8,947 nt of DNA from Candidatus Gastranaerophilales bacterium (GTDB taxonomy: Bacteria; Cyanobacteriota; Vampirovibrionia; Gastranaerophilales; UBA9971). The stretch's first letter is position 1. Each line of letters starts with the position of its first letter. Of this stretch, positions 1 to 6,593 are shown piece after piece. Location: contig JANQGS010000149.1 of assembly GCA_028277195.1 (NCBI GenBank), forward strand, positions 1 to 8,947. The letters are read 5' to 3'. The translations under genes were made by a program, and so were the position numbers. Under the pieces are notes generated by a model, which saw nothing but the letters and a program-made list of their open reading frames with translations, made no database searches and was not told the DNA's origin.

Positions 1-574
1 CTTCTGTATCCTCCACGCTCAAAAGCCCCATCTGCATAAGTACATCAGCCAGCCCCGGCTTGTCCCCCATGGATTCCTCAATGTATTTTTGGGTTCTCAG
101 GGCTTCGTCGAGCTGCTCTATGTTGATTTTATTTATTTTTACAAAGTATTCCCCGAGTTTTATATTGCCTGCCAGGTAAAGGGCTGTGCCCTTTATCACC
201 GGGGAGATGGGATTAACCGCCAACTCGCGGTTTATTGCGTTAATAAAATGCTTTGAGCACTCAAAAAGACTCCAGTTATTGGCAATTGCTATTTCTATTA
301 TGCTGAGCTCCTGGAAAACCGCTTCCAGGAAGCTGTATGTGTCCTCGGAATATTTGCCGGTCTTTTTCTCAAGCTCTTTTTTCCCTGCATAAGTAAGTTT
401 TGGCAGGTATAACTGCAGGCAGTTCTTCTTGCCGGCTGTATCAAGATAGCTTTTAACCGGTGAGGACTCTATTTCTTCTTTTAGTTCAAGGTAAATTACC
501 TGTTTTATCCATACAGGGAGGTTAAAAATTTCCTTAATGAGCAATTTAAATATGTTTTTTAGCGTTATATGCAT
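1..574 (-). CDS. Partial CDS, MshEN/GspE N-terminal-like domain protein, C-terminus beyond left edge
   Basis: An open frame of 191 residues runs from an ATG at 574-572 to the left edge with no stop, so the C-terminus is missing. The start is the first ATG after the rpsA stop, 12 nt downstream in the same frame. No strong Shine-Dalgarno is visible, so translation may be coupled to rpsA. The first ~130 residues are helical and charged (MHITLKNIFKLL, then a Lys/Glu-rich stretch with GKKELEKKTGKYSED) and I do not recognise them. From about residue 132 the pattern LYLAGNIKLGEYFVKINKI, EQLDEALRTQK, GLADVLMQMGLLSVED matches the two-part helical repeat of MshEN/GspE N-terminal domains (GelLv..g.i...qL..AL..Q, then lG..L...G.ls..dl). 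These domains occur at the front of type II secretion and type IV pilus ATPases, sometimes bind cyclic di-GMP, and also occur alone. Whether an ATPase domain follows cannot be seen. The reading frame is sound; the domain call is by eye. Confidence 0.72.
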   Translation of the reverse strand, partial: MHITLKNIFKLLIKEIFNLPVWIKQVIYLELKEEIESSPVKSYLDTAGKKNCLQLYLPKLTYAGKKELEKKTGKYSEDTYSFLEAVFQELSIIEIAIANNWSLFECSKHFINAINRELAVNPISPVIKGTALYLAGNIKLGEYFVKINKINIEQLDEALRTQKYIEESMGDKPGLADVLMQMGLLSVEDTE

Positions 575-586
575 AATAAGTTTGTT

Positions 587-1711
587 TTACCCGGGTTCTC
601 CCTCTTCTTCAGGGGGCGCATGTTCAAGGTTACGTGTTACGGGGGTGGTCAGGCTGATTCTTCTGTCTTCCGGGTTAAATTTCAGGACAATGGTCTCGAT
701 TTCCTCGCCTACCTGGACGGATGTACCTGTTTTATTCTGGTATTCGATGAGCTCCTTATAGGGCAACAGCGCCTCGACTCCCGGGTAAATTTCCACAAAA
801 GCGCCAAAATGCTTTATTCTTATGACCCTTCCTTTTCGGGTTTCTTTTTCCTTGATTTCCTTGGAGGCCTCTACCCAGGGGTCAGGTTGCAGGCTCTTGA
901 GGCTGAGGCTTACGCGCTGTTTATCCTCATCTATTCCTATAACCTGTACCTTAATTTTTTCCCCGACCGAGAGAATGTCTGTAGGATGGTCAACCCAGCG
1001 CCAGGATATTTGCGACAGCGGCAATAATCCGTCAATGCCCCCTATGTCAACAAAAGCCCCGAAGTCGGCAAGCCTTACTATTTCACCCTCTACAACGCTG
1101 TTAATTTCAATATGCTCAAACAGGTCTTTTCTCTGTTCGGCCTGTCTTTCAGATACCACTTTACGGTGGGACATTATAAGGTTATTTTGTTTTGGGTCAA
1201 GTGAGAGTATTTTAAGCTGGATTTTTTCCCCGACCAGCTCCTGGGGGTCTTTTGCCCTTATATGGCTCGACGGGACAAACCCTCTTACTCCGTGCACATC
1301 AACCAGTATCCCGCCTTTAACCTCTGCGGTAACTTCCGCTTCAACCGCGGCATCCTCTTCCTTAATCTTTTCAAGTTCCTTCCAGGCGTACGCCAGCACA
1401 ACTTTTTTATAGGAGAGGGTAAACTCGCCCTCCTCGTTTTCGTCTTTTATGATTAAAAATTCCTTTTCCTCATCGTCCTGTGGAAGAACTTCCTGCATGG
1501 GCCTTGAGTTGTCCTCGGCGATTTCCCTTTCAGGCACAAGGGCGGTTGTTTTAGCGCCTATGTCAATCATTGCGCCGTTACTTTTGTAGCCTACCACCTT
1601 TCCCCTTACTATATCGCCTTTTTTAAAGCTATAGTCATATTTTTCAAGGAGAAGTTCAAATTCCGAGGAGTTTTCCTGTTTTACACTGTCTGCGTTGTCG
1701 TTAATTGTCAT
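587..1711 (-). CDS. rpsA: 30S ribosomal protein S1, four S1 domains
   Basis: Ribosomal protein S1 binds mRNA on the 30S subunit and helps initiation, especially on weakly ribosome-bound or structured leaders. The 374-residue product shows four S1 RNA-binding domains at about residues 31-102, 121-184, 205-272 and 287-355. Domain 1 has GDIVRGKV and IDIGAKT, domain 2 GGILVDVHGVRGFVP, domain 3 FGAFVDIGGIDGLLP and domain 4 FGAFVEIYPGVEALLP. The first three domains and the N-terminal EKYDYSFKKGD, DENEEGEFTLS and GFVPSSHI segments read like cyanobacterial S1. That family usually has three domains, so the fourth is extra. The tail is acidic (PPEEEGEPG). The start at 1711 is supported by GGAGG at 1726-1722, 10 nt upstream. 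A TGTTATAAT extended -10 lies about 60 nt upstream of the start. The next gene follows after 12 nt, suggesting co-transcription. Confidence 0.96.
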   Translation of the reverse strand: MTINDNADSVKQENSSEFELLLEKYDYSFKKGDIVRGKVVGYKSNGAMIDIGAKTTALVPEREIAEDNSRPMQEVLPQDDEEKEFLIIKDENEEGEFTLSYKKVVLAYAWKELEKIKEEDAAVEAEVTAEVKGGILVDVHGVRGFVPSSHIRAKDPQELVGEKIQLKILSLDPKQNNLIMSHRKVVSERQAEQRKDLFEHIEINSVVEGEIVRLADFGAFVDIGGIDGLLPLSQISWRWVDHPTDILSVGEKIKVQVIGIDEDKQRVSLSLKSLQPDPWVEASKEIKEKETRKGRVIRIKHFGAFVEIYPGVEALLPYKELIEYQNKTGTSVQVGEEIETIVLKFNPEDRRISLTTPVTRNLEHAPPEEEGEPG

Positions 1712-1772
1712 TAAATTGTTGCCTCCACAGCATGATGAAATAGCGAATTCTATTTAATTTAAATTTAATAAA

Positions 1773-1781
1773 ATTATAACA
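1773..1781 (-). promoter_or_regulatory. Putative rpsA promoter, extended -10
   Basis: Read on the minus strand this is TGTTATAAT, a perfect TATAAT -10 preceded by the TGn extended element. It lies in the AT-rich 90-nt gap between the nitroreductase stop and rpsA. No good -35 is seen at 16-18 nt, which is normal for extended -10 promoters. It would give a leader of roughly 55 nt before the rpsA start. AT-rich gaps produce such matches by chance, so this is moderate evidence. Confidence 0.5.
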
Positions 1782-1801
1782 AATAAAAAACAGAATTTAT
1801 A

Positions 1802-2458
1802 CTACTTTTTATTCCCAAAAAATTCCCAGGACACAATTTCGTCGAATGATTTTCTTGTTTTTTCGGGGCTCTCCCGGGTTTCCGCCTCATAGCCAATGGC
1901 CAGTAAAGCCATGACCATTAAATTATCCGGCAGTTTAAAGGTATTTCTTACCATATCGTACACTTCAGGGACAGACTCGGTCAATTCATTCCCGATGCCG
2001 CCTATTATACACGCACCTATGCCGTTTTTTTGCGCCTCAAGCGTCATATAAGCTATTGCATAGGTAATTTCCTCGAGGGTTCTGAGTGTTACAGCATCCT
2101 CGCCCTTTAGTTTCGGGTTAAACGCCTGGCTTTTAAGCAGCATTTCAAGCCTTTCGGGCGTTATTTCCTTTTTTGCCTCAATGGTTTTCCTGTAATTTTC
2201 CTCTTCCCATGCGTCCCTGTCGCCGCAGCAGATAATTACAGCCGGGGCTTCCTCCACATGCGGCTGTCCATGGGCCAGTTGTGACAGGAGGAATTTTTCG
2301 CGGGGCTCGCTCACCGCAATAAAATGCCAGGGCTGGGTGTTCACCCAGGAAGGGGCAAGCCTTGCCGCTTCGAGTATTTCCCTTATTTTTTCATCAGGCA
2401 CTTTTTTGTCGGAAAAGCTCCTTACGCTGTGTCTTTCGATAATTTCTCCCAAAACCAT
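1802..2458 (-). CDS. Nitroreductase family protein (FMN-dependent NAD(P)H oxidoreductase)
   Basis: The 218-residue protein has the FMN-binding nitroreductase fold signatures. ERHSVRSF at residues 8-15 is the N-terminal R-x-S-x-R-x-F flavin-phosphate motif. RLAPSWVNTQPWHFIAV at 33-49 is the conserved PS..N.QPW.F segment. GIGACIIGGIGN at 146-157 and LLAIGYEAE at 185-193 match the C-terminal glycine-rich and GY segments. Such enzymes are usually cytoplasmic homodimers that reduce nitroaromatics, quinones or flavin-like substrates with NAD(P)H; the substrate here cannot be told from sequence. A charged stretch at about 84-125 would form the variable cap region. The start at 2458 has GGGGAG about 8 nt upstream. 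It follows the secreted-protein gene by 24 nt on the same strand, so the two are probably co-transcribed from the promoter at 3160-3187. Confidence 0.93.
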   Translation of the reverse strand: MVLGEIIERHSVRSFSDKKVPDEKIREILEAARLAPSWVNTQPWHFIAVSEPREKFLLSQLAHGQPHVEEAPAVIICCGDRDAWEEENYRKTIEAKKEITPERLEMLLKSQAFNPKLKGEDAVTLRTLEEITYAIAYMTLEAQKNGIGACIIGGIGNELTESVPEVYDMVRNTFKLPDNLMVMALLAIGYEAETRESPEKTRKSFDEIVSWEFFGNKK

Positions 2459-2482
2459 TGGCTTACTCCCCTGTTTATGTGT

Positions 2483-3115
2483 TTAGTTAACTGCTTCGTA
2501 CTCAATTTTATAGGTAAACCCTATCTCCTGGAGGGCCTGGTATGCCTTAAACCCCAGCTCAGTGCCCGGTTGTGAGCGGACTACTTCCACCAGGTTTTCT
2601 GCCGCTTCTTTTTTATTACCTTCTGCCAGCAGCACTTTTGCTTCCAGAAAAAGTGCCCTGTCCCTTAAAACCGCGAATTTTATCGCGAGTTCCCTTTCCA
2701 TATTAGCCTGGACTTCGGAATTATTTACGCTGTTTAGTGCTTTATAGAGGTCGGTATGGTATTCCGTTGCTTTATAAACCCAGTTTTTTACCTGCTCCAG
2801 GGTTTCCCGTGCGGATTGCATGTCTTCTTCCTCAATATAAAACTCTATTTTTTCAACCGCATTTTCCGCATAAACCACCCCAAGGGTGTTTTCAGGGTCA
2901 TAGACCACTTTTGGCCTTACTATTTTTTCTGTTTGCGGATTTTTTACTTCCGGCATTGTTTCTTCAGTATTTTCGGCAGGTTTTTCTTTTTTGCCCGAAA
3001 AAATGGAGAATGGCGACTTAATGCACAATTTTTGTTCGTTTTCGGCCATGGCAGGCGCAAAGGTCCCTGAATACAGGCAAAATAAGGCCAAGGCAATTAT
3101 TATTCTTATTCGCAT
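2483..3115 (-). CDS. Secreted alpha-helical protein of unknown function (TPR-like)
   Basis: The 210-residue product begins with a clear signal peptide: MRIR, a hydrophobic core to about residue 18, and a likely cleavage after APAMA (residues 20-24). The mature protein starts with a Lys/Glu/Pro-rich, probably flexible stretch (about 25-75). It continues as mostly amphipathic helices: AVEKIEFYIEEEDMQSARET, then RDRALFLEAKVLLAEGNKKE, then a segment ending GFKAYQALQEIGF. The A..L...G....A pattern at about 154-172 looks like a tetratricopeptide-type repeat, too weak to name a family. One Cys remains after processing (residue 31) and is not in a lipobox. It is probably periplasmic. It is the first gene of a two-gene unit with the nitroreductase. 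The start at 3115 has only a weak GGGG-containing ribosome site, but the signal peptide begins there. Confidence 0.85.
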   Translation of the reverse strand: MRIRIIIALALFCLYSGTFAPAMAENEQKLCIKSPFSIFSGKKEKPAENTEETMPEVKNPQTEKIVRPKVVYDPENTLGVVYAENAVEKIEFYIEEEDMQSARETLEQVKNWVYKATEYHTDLYKALNSVNNSEVQANMERELAIKFAVLRDRALFLEAKVLLAEGNKKEAAENLVEVVRSQPGTELGFKAYQALQEIGFTYKIEYEAVN

Positions 3116-3159
3116 ATTTATTAGTAATCCCCGCTATCTGTTAAGTATTGACACAAAGT

Positions 3160-3187
3160 ATTATACCTTTATTTTAAAATTTTTCAA
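3160..3187 (-). promoter_or_regulatory. Sigma70-type promoter for the secreted-protein/nitroreductase operon
   Basis: On the minus strand TTGAAA (3187-3182, five of six to TTGACA) is followed by a 16-nt spacer and a perfect TATAAT (3165-3160). Transcription would start near 3153, giving a leader of about 38 nt before the ATG at 3115. This is the best two-box promoter in the window. Confidence 0.65.
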
Positions 3188-3324
3188 ATTTAAGACTATA
3201 TCAAGTATATAAAAATTAACGAAAACTTAGGTGGCAATTTTAAATATGTAGTTGTTTTTATAAAAATATAAGGGTAAAGGTAAAAATTTAATTAATTTAT
3301 TTAGGAAAAGGGAGGAAAATAATT

Positions 3325-3864
3325 ATGTGCGGACCAACAGGACCAATTAATCAAACAACAGGACTGGCAATAGGAGTAAACGAAATTTACACAAATTCAA
3401 TAAATCCAGAGAAAAAATTGGGTGCCATGAATTTGTTTTTAGTTCAACCAAAAGAAGGTAATCCTTATTTAGGCGTAGCTTATAATGCAGGAGACATTGC
3501 TGAAGTTTTTAGGCCGGACAGGGTGAACGGTGCTCTAACGAATGCTGATTATCTTAAAAAAGCAGAAAACGAAAGGGATTTTAACATCATTGATTTACTC
3601 ACGGTAGAAAGCGATGTAGAAAGCGATAGAGTTGAGGGTTTACCGACTGTAGTTACAGCTAGAAGCTCATATAAAATGAAAGAGGCAGATAGAAATCCTG
3701 CGTATGATTTGAATGGTAACGGTGATGTTACATACTCTGAAAGGGTTTATGGCAGCTTAACTTCTGAGGCCCTGGAGCATTTGAGAGCAGGAGAGTATAC
3801 GGAATTGCTTCTTACACTCAGAGGTCAAAAATGCGGGGCTGAAGCCCTTTTTCCTGAAGAATAA
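3325..3864 (+). CDS. Orphan 179-aa protein with one EF-hand calcium-binding loop
   Basis: I do not recognise the family. The start has AGGGAGG at 3309-3315, 9 nt upstream of ATG, a strong ribosome site. The protein begins MCGPTGPINQTTG with no signal peptide or membrane segment, so it is cytoplasmic unless exported another way. Residues 33-66 (LGAMNLFLVQPKEGNPYLGV onward) look like beta strands. Residues 128-139 read DLNGNGDVTYSE, a canonical 12-residue EF-hand loop with D1, N3, N5, D7, T9 and E12 in the calcium-coordinating positions. The segments around it are compatible with helices. Only one such loop is present. The C-terminal part (SEALEHLRAGEYTELLLTLR) is helical. Cys at 2 and 170 sit near the two ends. 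Codons are visibly richer in A/T at third positions (TTA, AAT, GAA, GTA, ATT) than in the genes on either side, which may mean transfer or a different expression class. It is isolated from the polysaccharide operon by 212 nt. Confidence 0.85.
   Translation: MCGPTGPINQTTGLAIGVNEIYTNSINPEKKLGAMNLFLVQPKEGNPYLGVAYNAGDIAEVFRPDRVNGALTNADYLKKAENERDFNIIDLLTVESDVESDRVEGLPTVVTARSSYKMKEADRNPAYDLNGNGDVTYSERVYGSLTSEALEHLRAGEYTELLLTLRGQKCGAEALFPEE
3836..3852 (+). terminator. Terminator-like hairpin inside the 3' end of the EF-hand gene
   Basis: GGGC, loop TGAA, GCCC, then five T residues form a short GC stem followed by a U tract, the layout of an intrinsic terminator. An extra G-U pair can extend the stem. 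It lies in the last ten codons, so the U tract ends 9 nt before the stop codon begins. The stem is short and the bases also encode protein, so it may be coincidental. Confidence 0.35.
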
Positions 3865-3905
3865 CGATTAATAATACAACTTAAGGTACAAATAGTTACC
3901 ATGGG

Positions 3906-3926
3906 ATTCCGCATCAAGTGCGGAAT
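3906..3926 (+). repeat. Short perfect palindrome, interspersed-repeat type
   Basis: ATTCCGCA and TGCGGAAT form a perfect 8-bp inverted repeat around a 5-nt loop, TCAAG. It lies in the 212-nt gap between the EF-hand gene and the polysaccharide operon. No T tract follows directly, so it is not a classical terminator. The wording, including the flanking GG and GAC, resembles palindromic extragenic repeats I recall from many bacterial genomes. Only one copy is in this window, so its repeat status is inferred. The rest of the gap is AT-rich; GATAAT at 4005-4010 is a possible -10 for the operon but lacks a convincing -35. Confidence 0.6.
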
Positions 3927-4076
3927 GACAAAATACGTAAAAATTTTTTGTTCAGTCCTTATGACCGGCTAAACCTTCACATTACTCAACAAAAGCATTA
4001 GTCTGATAATCTAATTTACCTTTCGGCAAATTTTCTAAATAACTAAAAAGAAGTAATAAATTCAGGGAAGGAAAAT

Positions 4077-5171
4077 ATGAGCCTTATGAGACTAATGTTT
4101 AAAATTGCGGTCCTGCTTGTTTTTACAATACTCATAGCCCTGCCGTCCGGGGCCGAGGAAAGCCAGGCAGAGCTCTACACAGCTTTTAACGCGAGAAAAT
4201 ATGTTCTCGGGCCCAATGACGTTATTAATGTCAAAGTGCCGGGAGTGCCGGAATTCTCCGAGGAATCCCTGAAAGTCCAGCCTGACGGAAAGGTTAACCT
4301 CCCGGGCATTGGCGGTGTTTATGCCACAGGCTTGACTTTTGATGAACTCGGTGTCCTGCTGGAGGAAAAACTGGCCCATTACGTAAGAAACCCCGGGGTT
4401 ACAATAAGCCTTAAGCGGAGCAGGCCGTTTATTGTGCAGGTGACAGGGGCTGTTTCAGTGCCGGGCAGCTATGAAATCAATACAGACACCGAAACCACGG
4501 CAGCTTTTTATGATGATAATGACACCTATGTGGAGAGGAAAACCCCGATACTCTCAAACGTGCTCACAGCCGCAGGAGGAGTTAATTATGACGCTGACGT
4601 GGAGCATATAAGGATTAAAAACATTTTTGACGGCAACACATATGAAATAAACCTTATCAGCCTGCTGGAGGAAGGGAAAACAGAACAGGACATATACCTG
4701 ATGTCCGGCGATACGGTGCATGTGCCGAGGCTGCCCAGTCCGCTGGCAGTTGACAAGGAAAAATACGAGAAATTTCGCGCGGCAACCTTTGCTTATAAGG
4801 AAGTGCCCGTAAGGGTACTCGGGTATGTAAACGAGCCCGGGCTCATAACGCTCGACTCAAGCGTGTCTTCCTCCCTTAACACAGCAATTTCAGAGGCCGG
4901 AGGATACCTCGGGGACGCCCCATACCCGCCTAAAAAAGTTTTTGTAAGCCGCTACAGCAACGGCGGGAAACTCGTCACCACAAAAGTTAACCCGATGCAG
5001 GAAGATATTACCCTCATGCCCAACGACGTGGTTTATGTGCCGGAAAAAGCCAGGCCGCTCATTGGAAGGGCTTTTGATTTTATAAACAGGATTGCCTCTC
5101 CGGCTGGCGGTATTGCAAGCGGGTATAACCACTGGACACTTATGTTTAACCCGAACAGGTTTAATGACTAG
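4077..5171 (+). CDS. Polysaccharide export protein, Wza/SLBB type
   Basis: The 364-residue protein belongs to the family that forms the outer-membrane or periplasmic channel for capsule or exopolysaccharide export. A signal peptide covers about residues 1-26 (hydrophobic VLLVFTILIALPSGA). A poly_export domain follows at about 42-112 (YVLGPNDVINVKV, LPGIGGVYATGLT, NPGVTISL). Two SLBB domains lie at about 118-219 (VTGAVSVPGSYEI to SGDTVHVPR) and 245-322 (VRVLGYVNEPGLI to MPNDVVYVPE). There is no cysteine in the protein, so the lipoprotein anchor of Escherichia coli Wza is absent and signal peptidase I cleavage is expected. No obvious C-terminal amphipathic membrane helix is seen in the last ~40 residues. 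The start is chosen over Met4 and Met7 because AGGGAAGG lies 5 nt upstream. It is first in a three-gene operon, with the next start 36 nt after its stop. Confidence 0.94.
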   Translation: MSLMRLMFKIAVLLVFTILIALPSGAEESQAELYTAFNARKYVLGPNDVINVKVPGVPEFSEESLKVQPDGKVNLPGIGGVYATGLTFDELGVLLEEKLAHYVRNPGVTISLKRSRPFIVQVTGAVSVPGSYEINTDTETTAAFYDDNDTYVERKTPILSNVLTAAGGVNYDADVEHIRIKNIFDGNTYEINLISLLEEGKTEQDIYLMSGDTVHVPRLPSPLAVDKEKYEKFRAATFAYKEVPVRVLGYVNEPGLITLDSSVSSSLNTAISEAGGYLGDAPYPPKKVFVSRYSNGGKLVTTKVNPMQEDITLMPNDVVYVPEKARPLIGRAFDFINRIASPAGGIASGYNHWTLMFNPNRFND

Positions 5172-5207
5172 GTATAAAAAATAATTACAAAAAGAGGAAA
5201 ATTCCCC

Positions 5208-6593
5208 ATGAAAAACTTACCGGAGCTCATAATTAAAGAGAAAAAAATAGTCCTGATTGCCGTTATATCAACGTTTATATTATTCCTGTGCTACTTCATC
5301 TTTATATATAAGCCCCTTTACTCAACCAGTGCGAAAATTTTTATAAAAGACATTCCGCAAAAGGATATGGCAGGCTCGTCTGTGCGCTCGGAAAGCGGTT
5401 ATGGTAACCCGTTATTTAACCTCGCGCAGGTTTTAAAATCAAAAAATACCTCTGCCAGGGTTTTTAACGCGCTTAAAAGTAAAAATTCAAGGGAAATCAA
5501 GGGAATCAGGGTGAAAAATGAGGATGAATGGCATAATTACCTCTCAGGCCACATAAAAACAAAAATAATACCTTCAACTAATGCCCTGTCAATATCCCTG
5601 AAATGGATAAACAGGGATACGGCAGTAAGTGTGCTTAATGAGGTCATAGAGCAGTTTAAGGCTGAAAATACGGAAATACGCAAGGCAGTTGCGATTAAAC
5701 AGAGAAAGTACCTCGATAAAAACCTCAGGGAAATAAACAACAAACTTACACACGCCAGGCAAAAGATAAAAAATTATACAATAGCAAACAACGCTGTAAA
5801 CATGGACGTTGAAAAATCAGTGCTTGTTCAGTCCAGGGTGGAGTTTGAGCGGGATATTGAGCTGGCGAAAAGCAAAATAAACTATTTTGACAGGAAATAC
5901 AAGGAATTGTCCGACCAGATAGGCATCAGCGACGTTAAAGTTGCCCTGAGGTCAGTATCAATGGGCCAGGACCCTTACCTTGAAAACCTGTTTACCAACC
6001 TGGCCGTCTCCCAGCAGAAGTTTGCCGACTTAAACAGCGTTTTTACCGAAAACTATCCCGGGGTAATTGCGGTTAAAAATGAAATCAGGACATTAAGCGA
6101 TGTTATAAAAGAAAGGCAAAGCAGGGCTTTCCTGGACTTAAACGTCAAAAATGAAGATATAAGAAGCATTTACGGCGAATCCTCCCGGGAGGTAGTCAAG
6201 GAAATGGCAATGGCAAAGGCAGAAAAGGTTTCCCTGCTCAAACAGGTAAGTGAAATGGAAAAAGGCGTAAAAAACCTGCTTAAAAAGGAAGCCGCCCTTC
6301 CCGGGAAGATTTTGGGACTTGAGGAGCTTAAAAAACGGGAGTCAGGCTTAAAAACCGCTTATGAAAGCGTTAAAACACGGCAATTAGAGGCAAAGTTAAA
6401 CGAGAACAGCATTGTGAACAACATTTTTGTGCTCGACGCTCCCTCAAAACCTGTTTTTATGTTTACCGAACTTTTATTTAAGTTTTTCGGATTCATTTAC
6501 CTTGGCGTAATTGCGGGAATTGCAGCCGCCTGGGTAAAAAATTACGTTGAGAACAGGATAAAAGTTAATGAAATGGAAAGTTTTGCTATATGA
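5208..6593 (+). CDS. Polysaccharide co-polymerase / chain-length determinant (Wzz/GumC type, no kinase)
   Basis: The 461-residue inner-membrane protein has the two-membrane-helix layout of Wzz-type co-polymerases. The first helix is at about residues 14-34 (VLIAVISTFILFLCYFIFIY) after a short cytoplasmic N-terminus, followed by YSTSAKIFI, the usual first strand. A long periplasmic part with extended coiled-coil helices runs from about 150 to 400. The second helix is at about 424-443. The GumC-like segment before it is present (LPGKILGLEELKKRESGLKT, Y..V..RQLEAKLNE, VLDAPSKP). In the family this protein sets chain length and links the polymerase to the export channel. The cytoplasmic tail is about 18 residues with no Walker motifs and no tyrosine cluster, so no BY-kinase domain is fused. 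AGAGGAAA lies upstream of the ATG. The last four bases (ATGA) overlap the next gene, indicating coupling. Confidence 0.93.
   Translation: MKNLPELIIKEKKIVLIAVISTFILFLCYFIFIYKPLYSTSAKIFIKDIPQKDMAGSSVRSESGYGNPLFNLAQVLKSKNTSARVFNALKSKNSREIKGIRVKNEDEWHNYLSGHIKTKIIPSTNALSISLKWINRDTAVSVLNEVIEQFKAENTEIRKAVAIKQRKYLDKNLREINNKLTHARQKIKNYTIANNAVNMDVEKSVLVQSRVEFERDIELAKSKINYFDRKYKELSDQIGISDVKVALRSVSMGQDPYLENLFTNLAVSQQKFADLNSVFTENYPGVIAVKNEIRTLSDVIKERQSRAFLDLNVKNEDIRSIYGESSREVVKEMAMAKAEKVSLLKQVSEMEKGVKNLLKKEAALPGKILGLEELKKRESGLKTAYESVKTRQLEAKLNENSIVNNIFVLDAPSKPVFMFTELLFKFFGFIYLGVIAGIAAAWVKNYVENRIKVNEMESFAI

Noticed and set aside
186..392. Plus-strand 68-aa frame near the left edge
   Set aside because: It is antisense to the partial MshEN-like gene, which has better protein character.
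569..1412. Plus-strand open frames of 152 and 196 aa opposite rpsA
   Set aside because: They are antisense shadows of the well-supported four-domain S1 gene, and their translations show no family pattern.
3148..3153. Perfect TTGACA on the plus strand
   Set aside because: The best -10 at the right distance is only TATTTT (four of six) at a 16-nt spacer, about 150 nt from the next plus-strand gene. The overlapping minus-strand promoter is much better.
2737..3212. Plus-strand frames opposite the secreted-protein gene
   Set aside because: They are Phe/Leu-rich antisense shadows of a Lys/Glu-rich helical protein on the minus strand.
4092..4379. Minus-strand 95-aa frame inside the export gene
   Set aside because: It lies fully within the Wza-type gene in antisense and has no ribosome site or recognisable domain.
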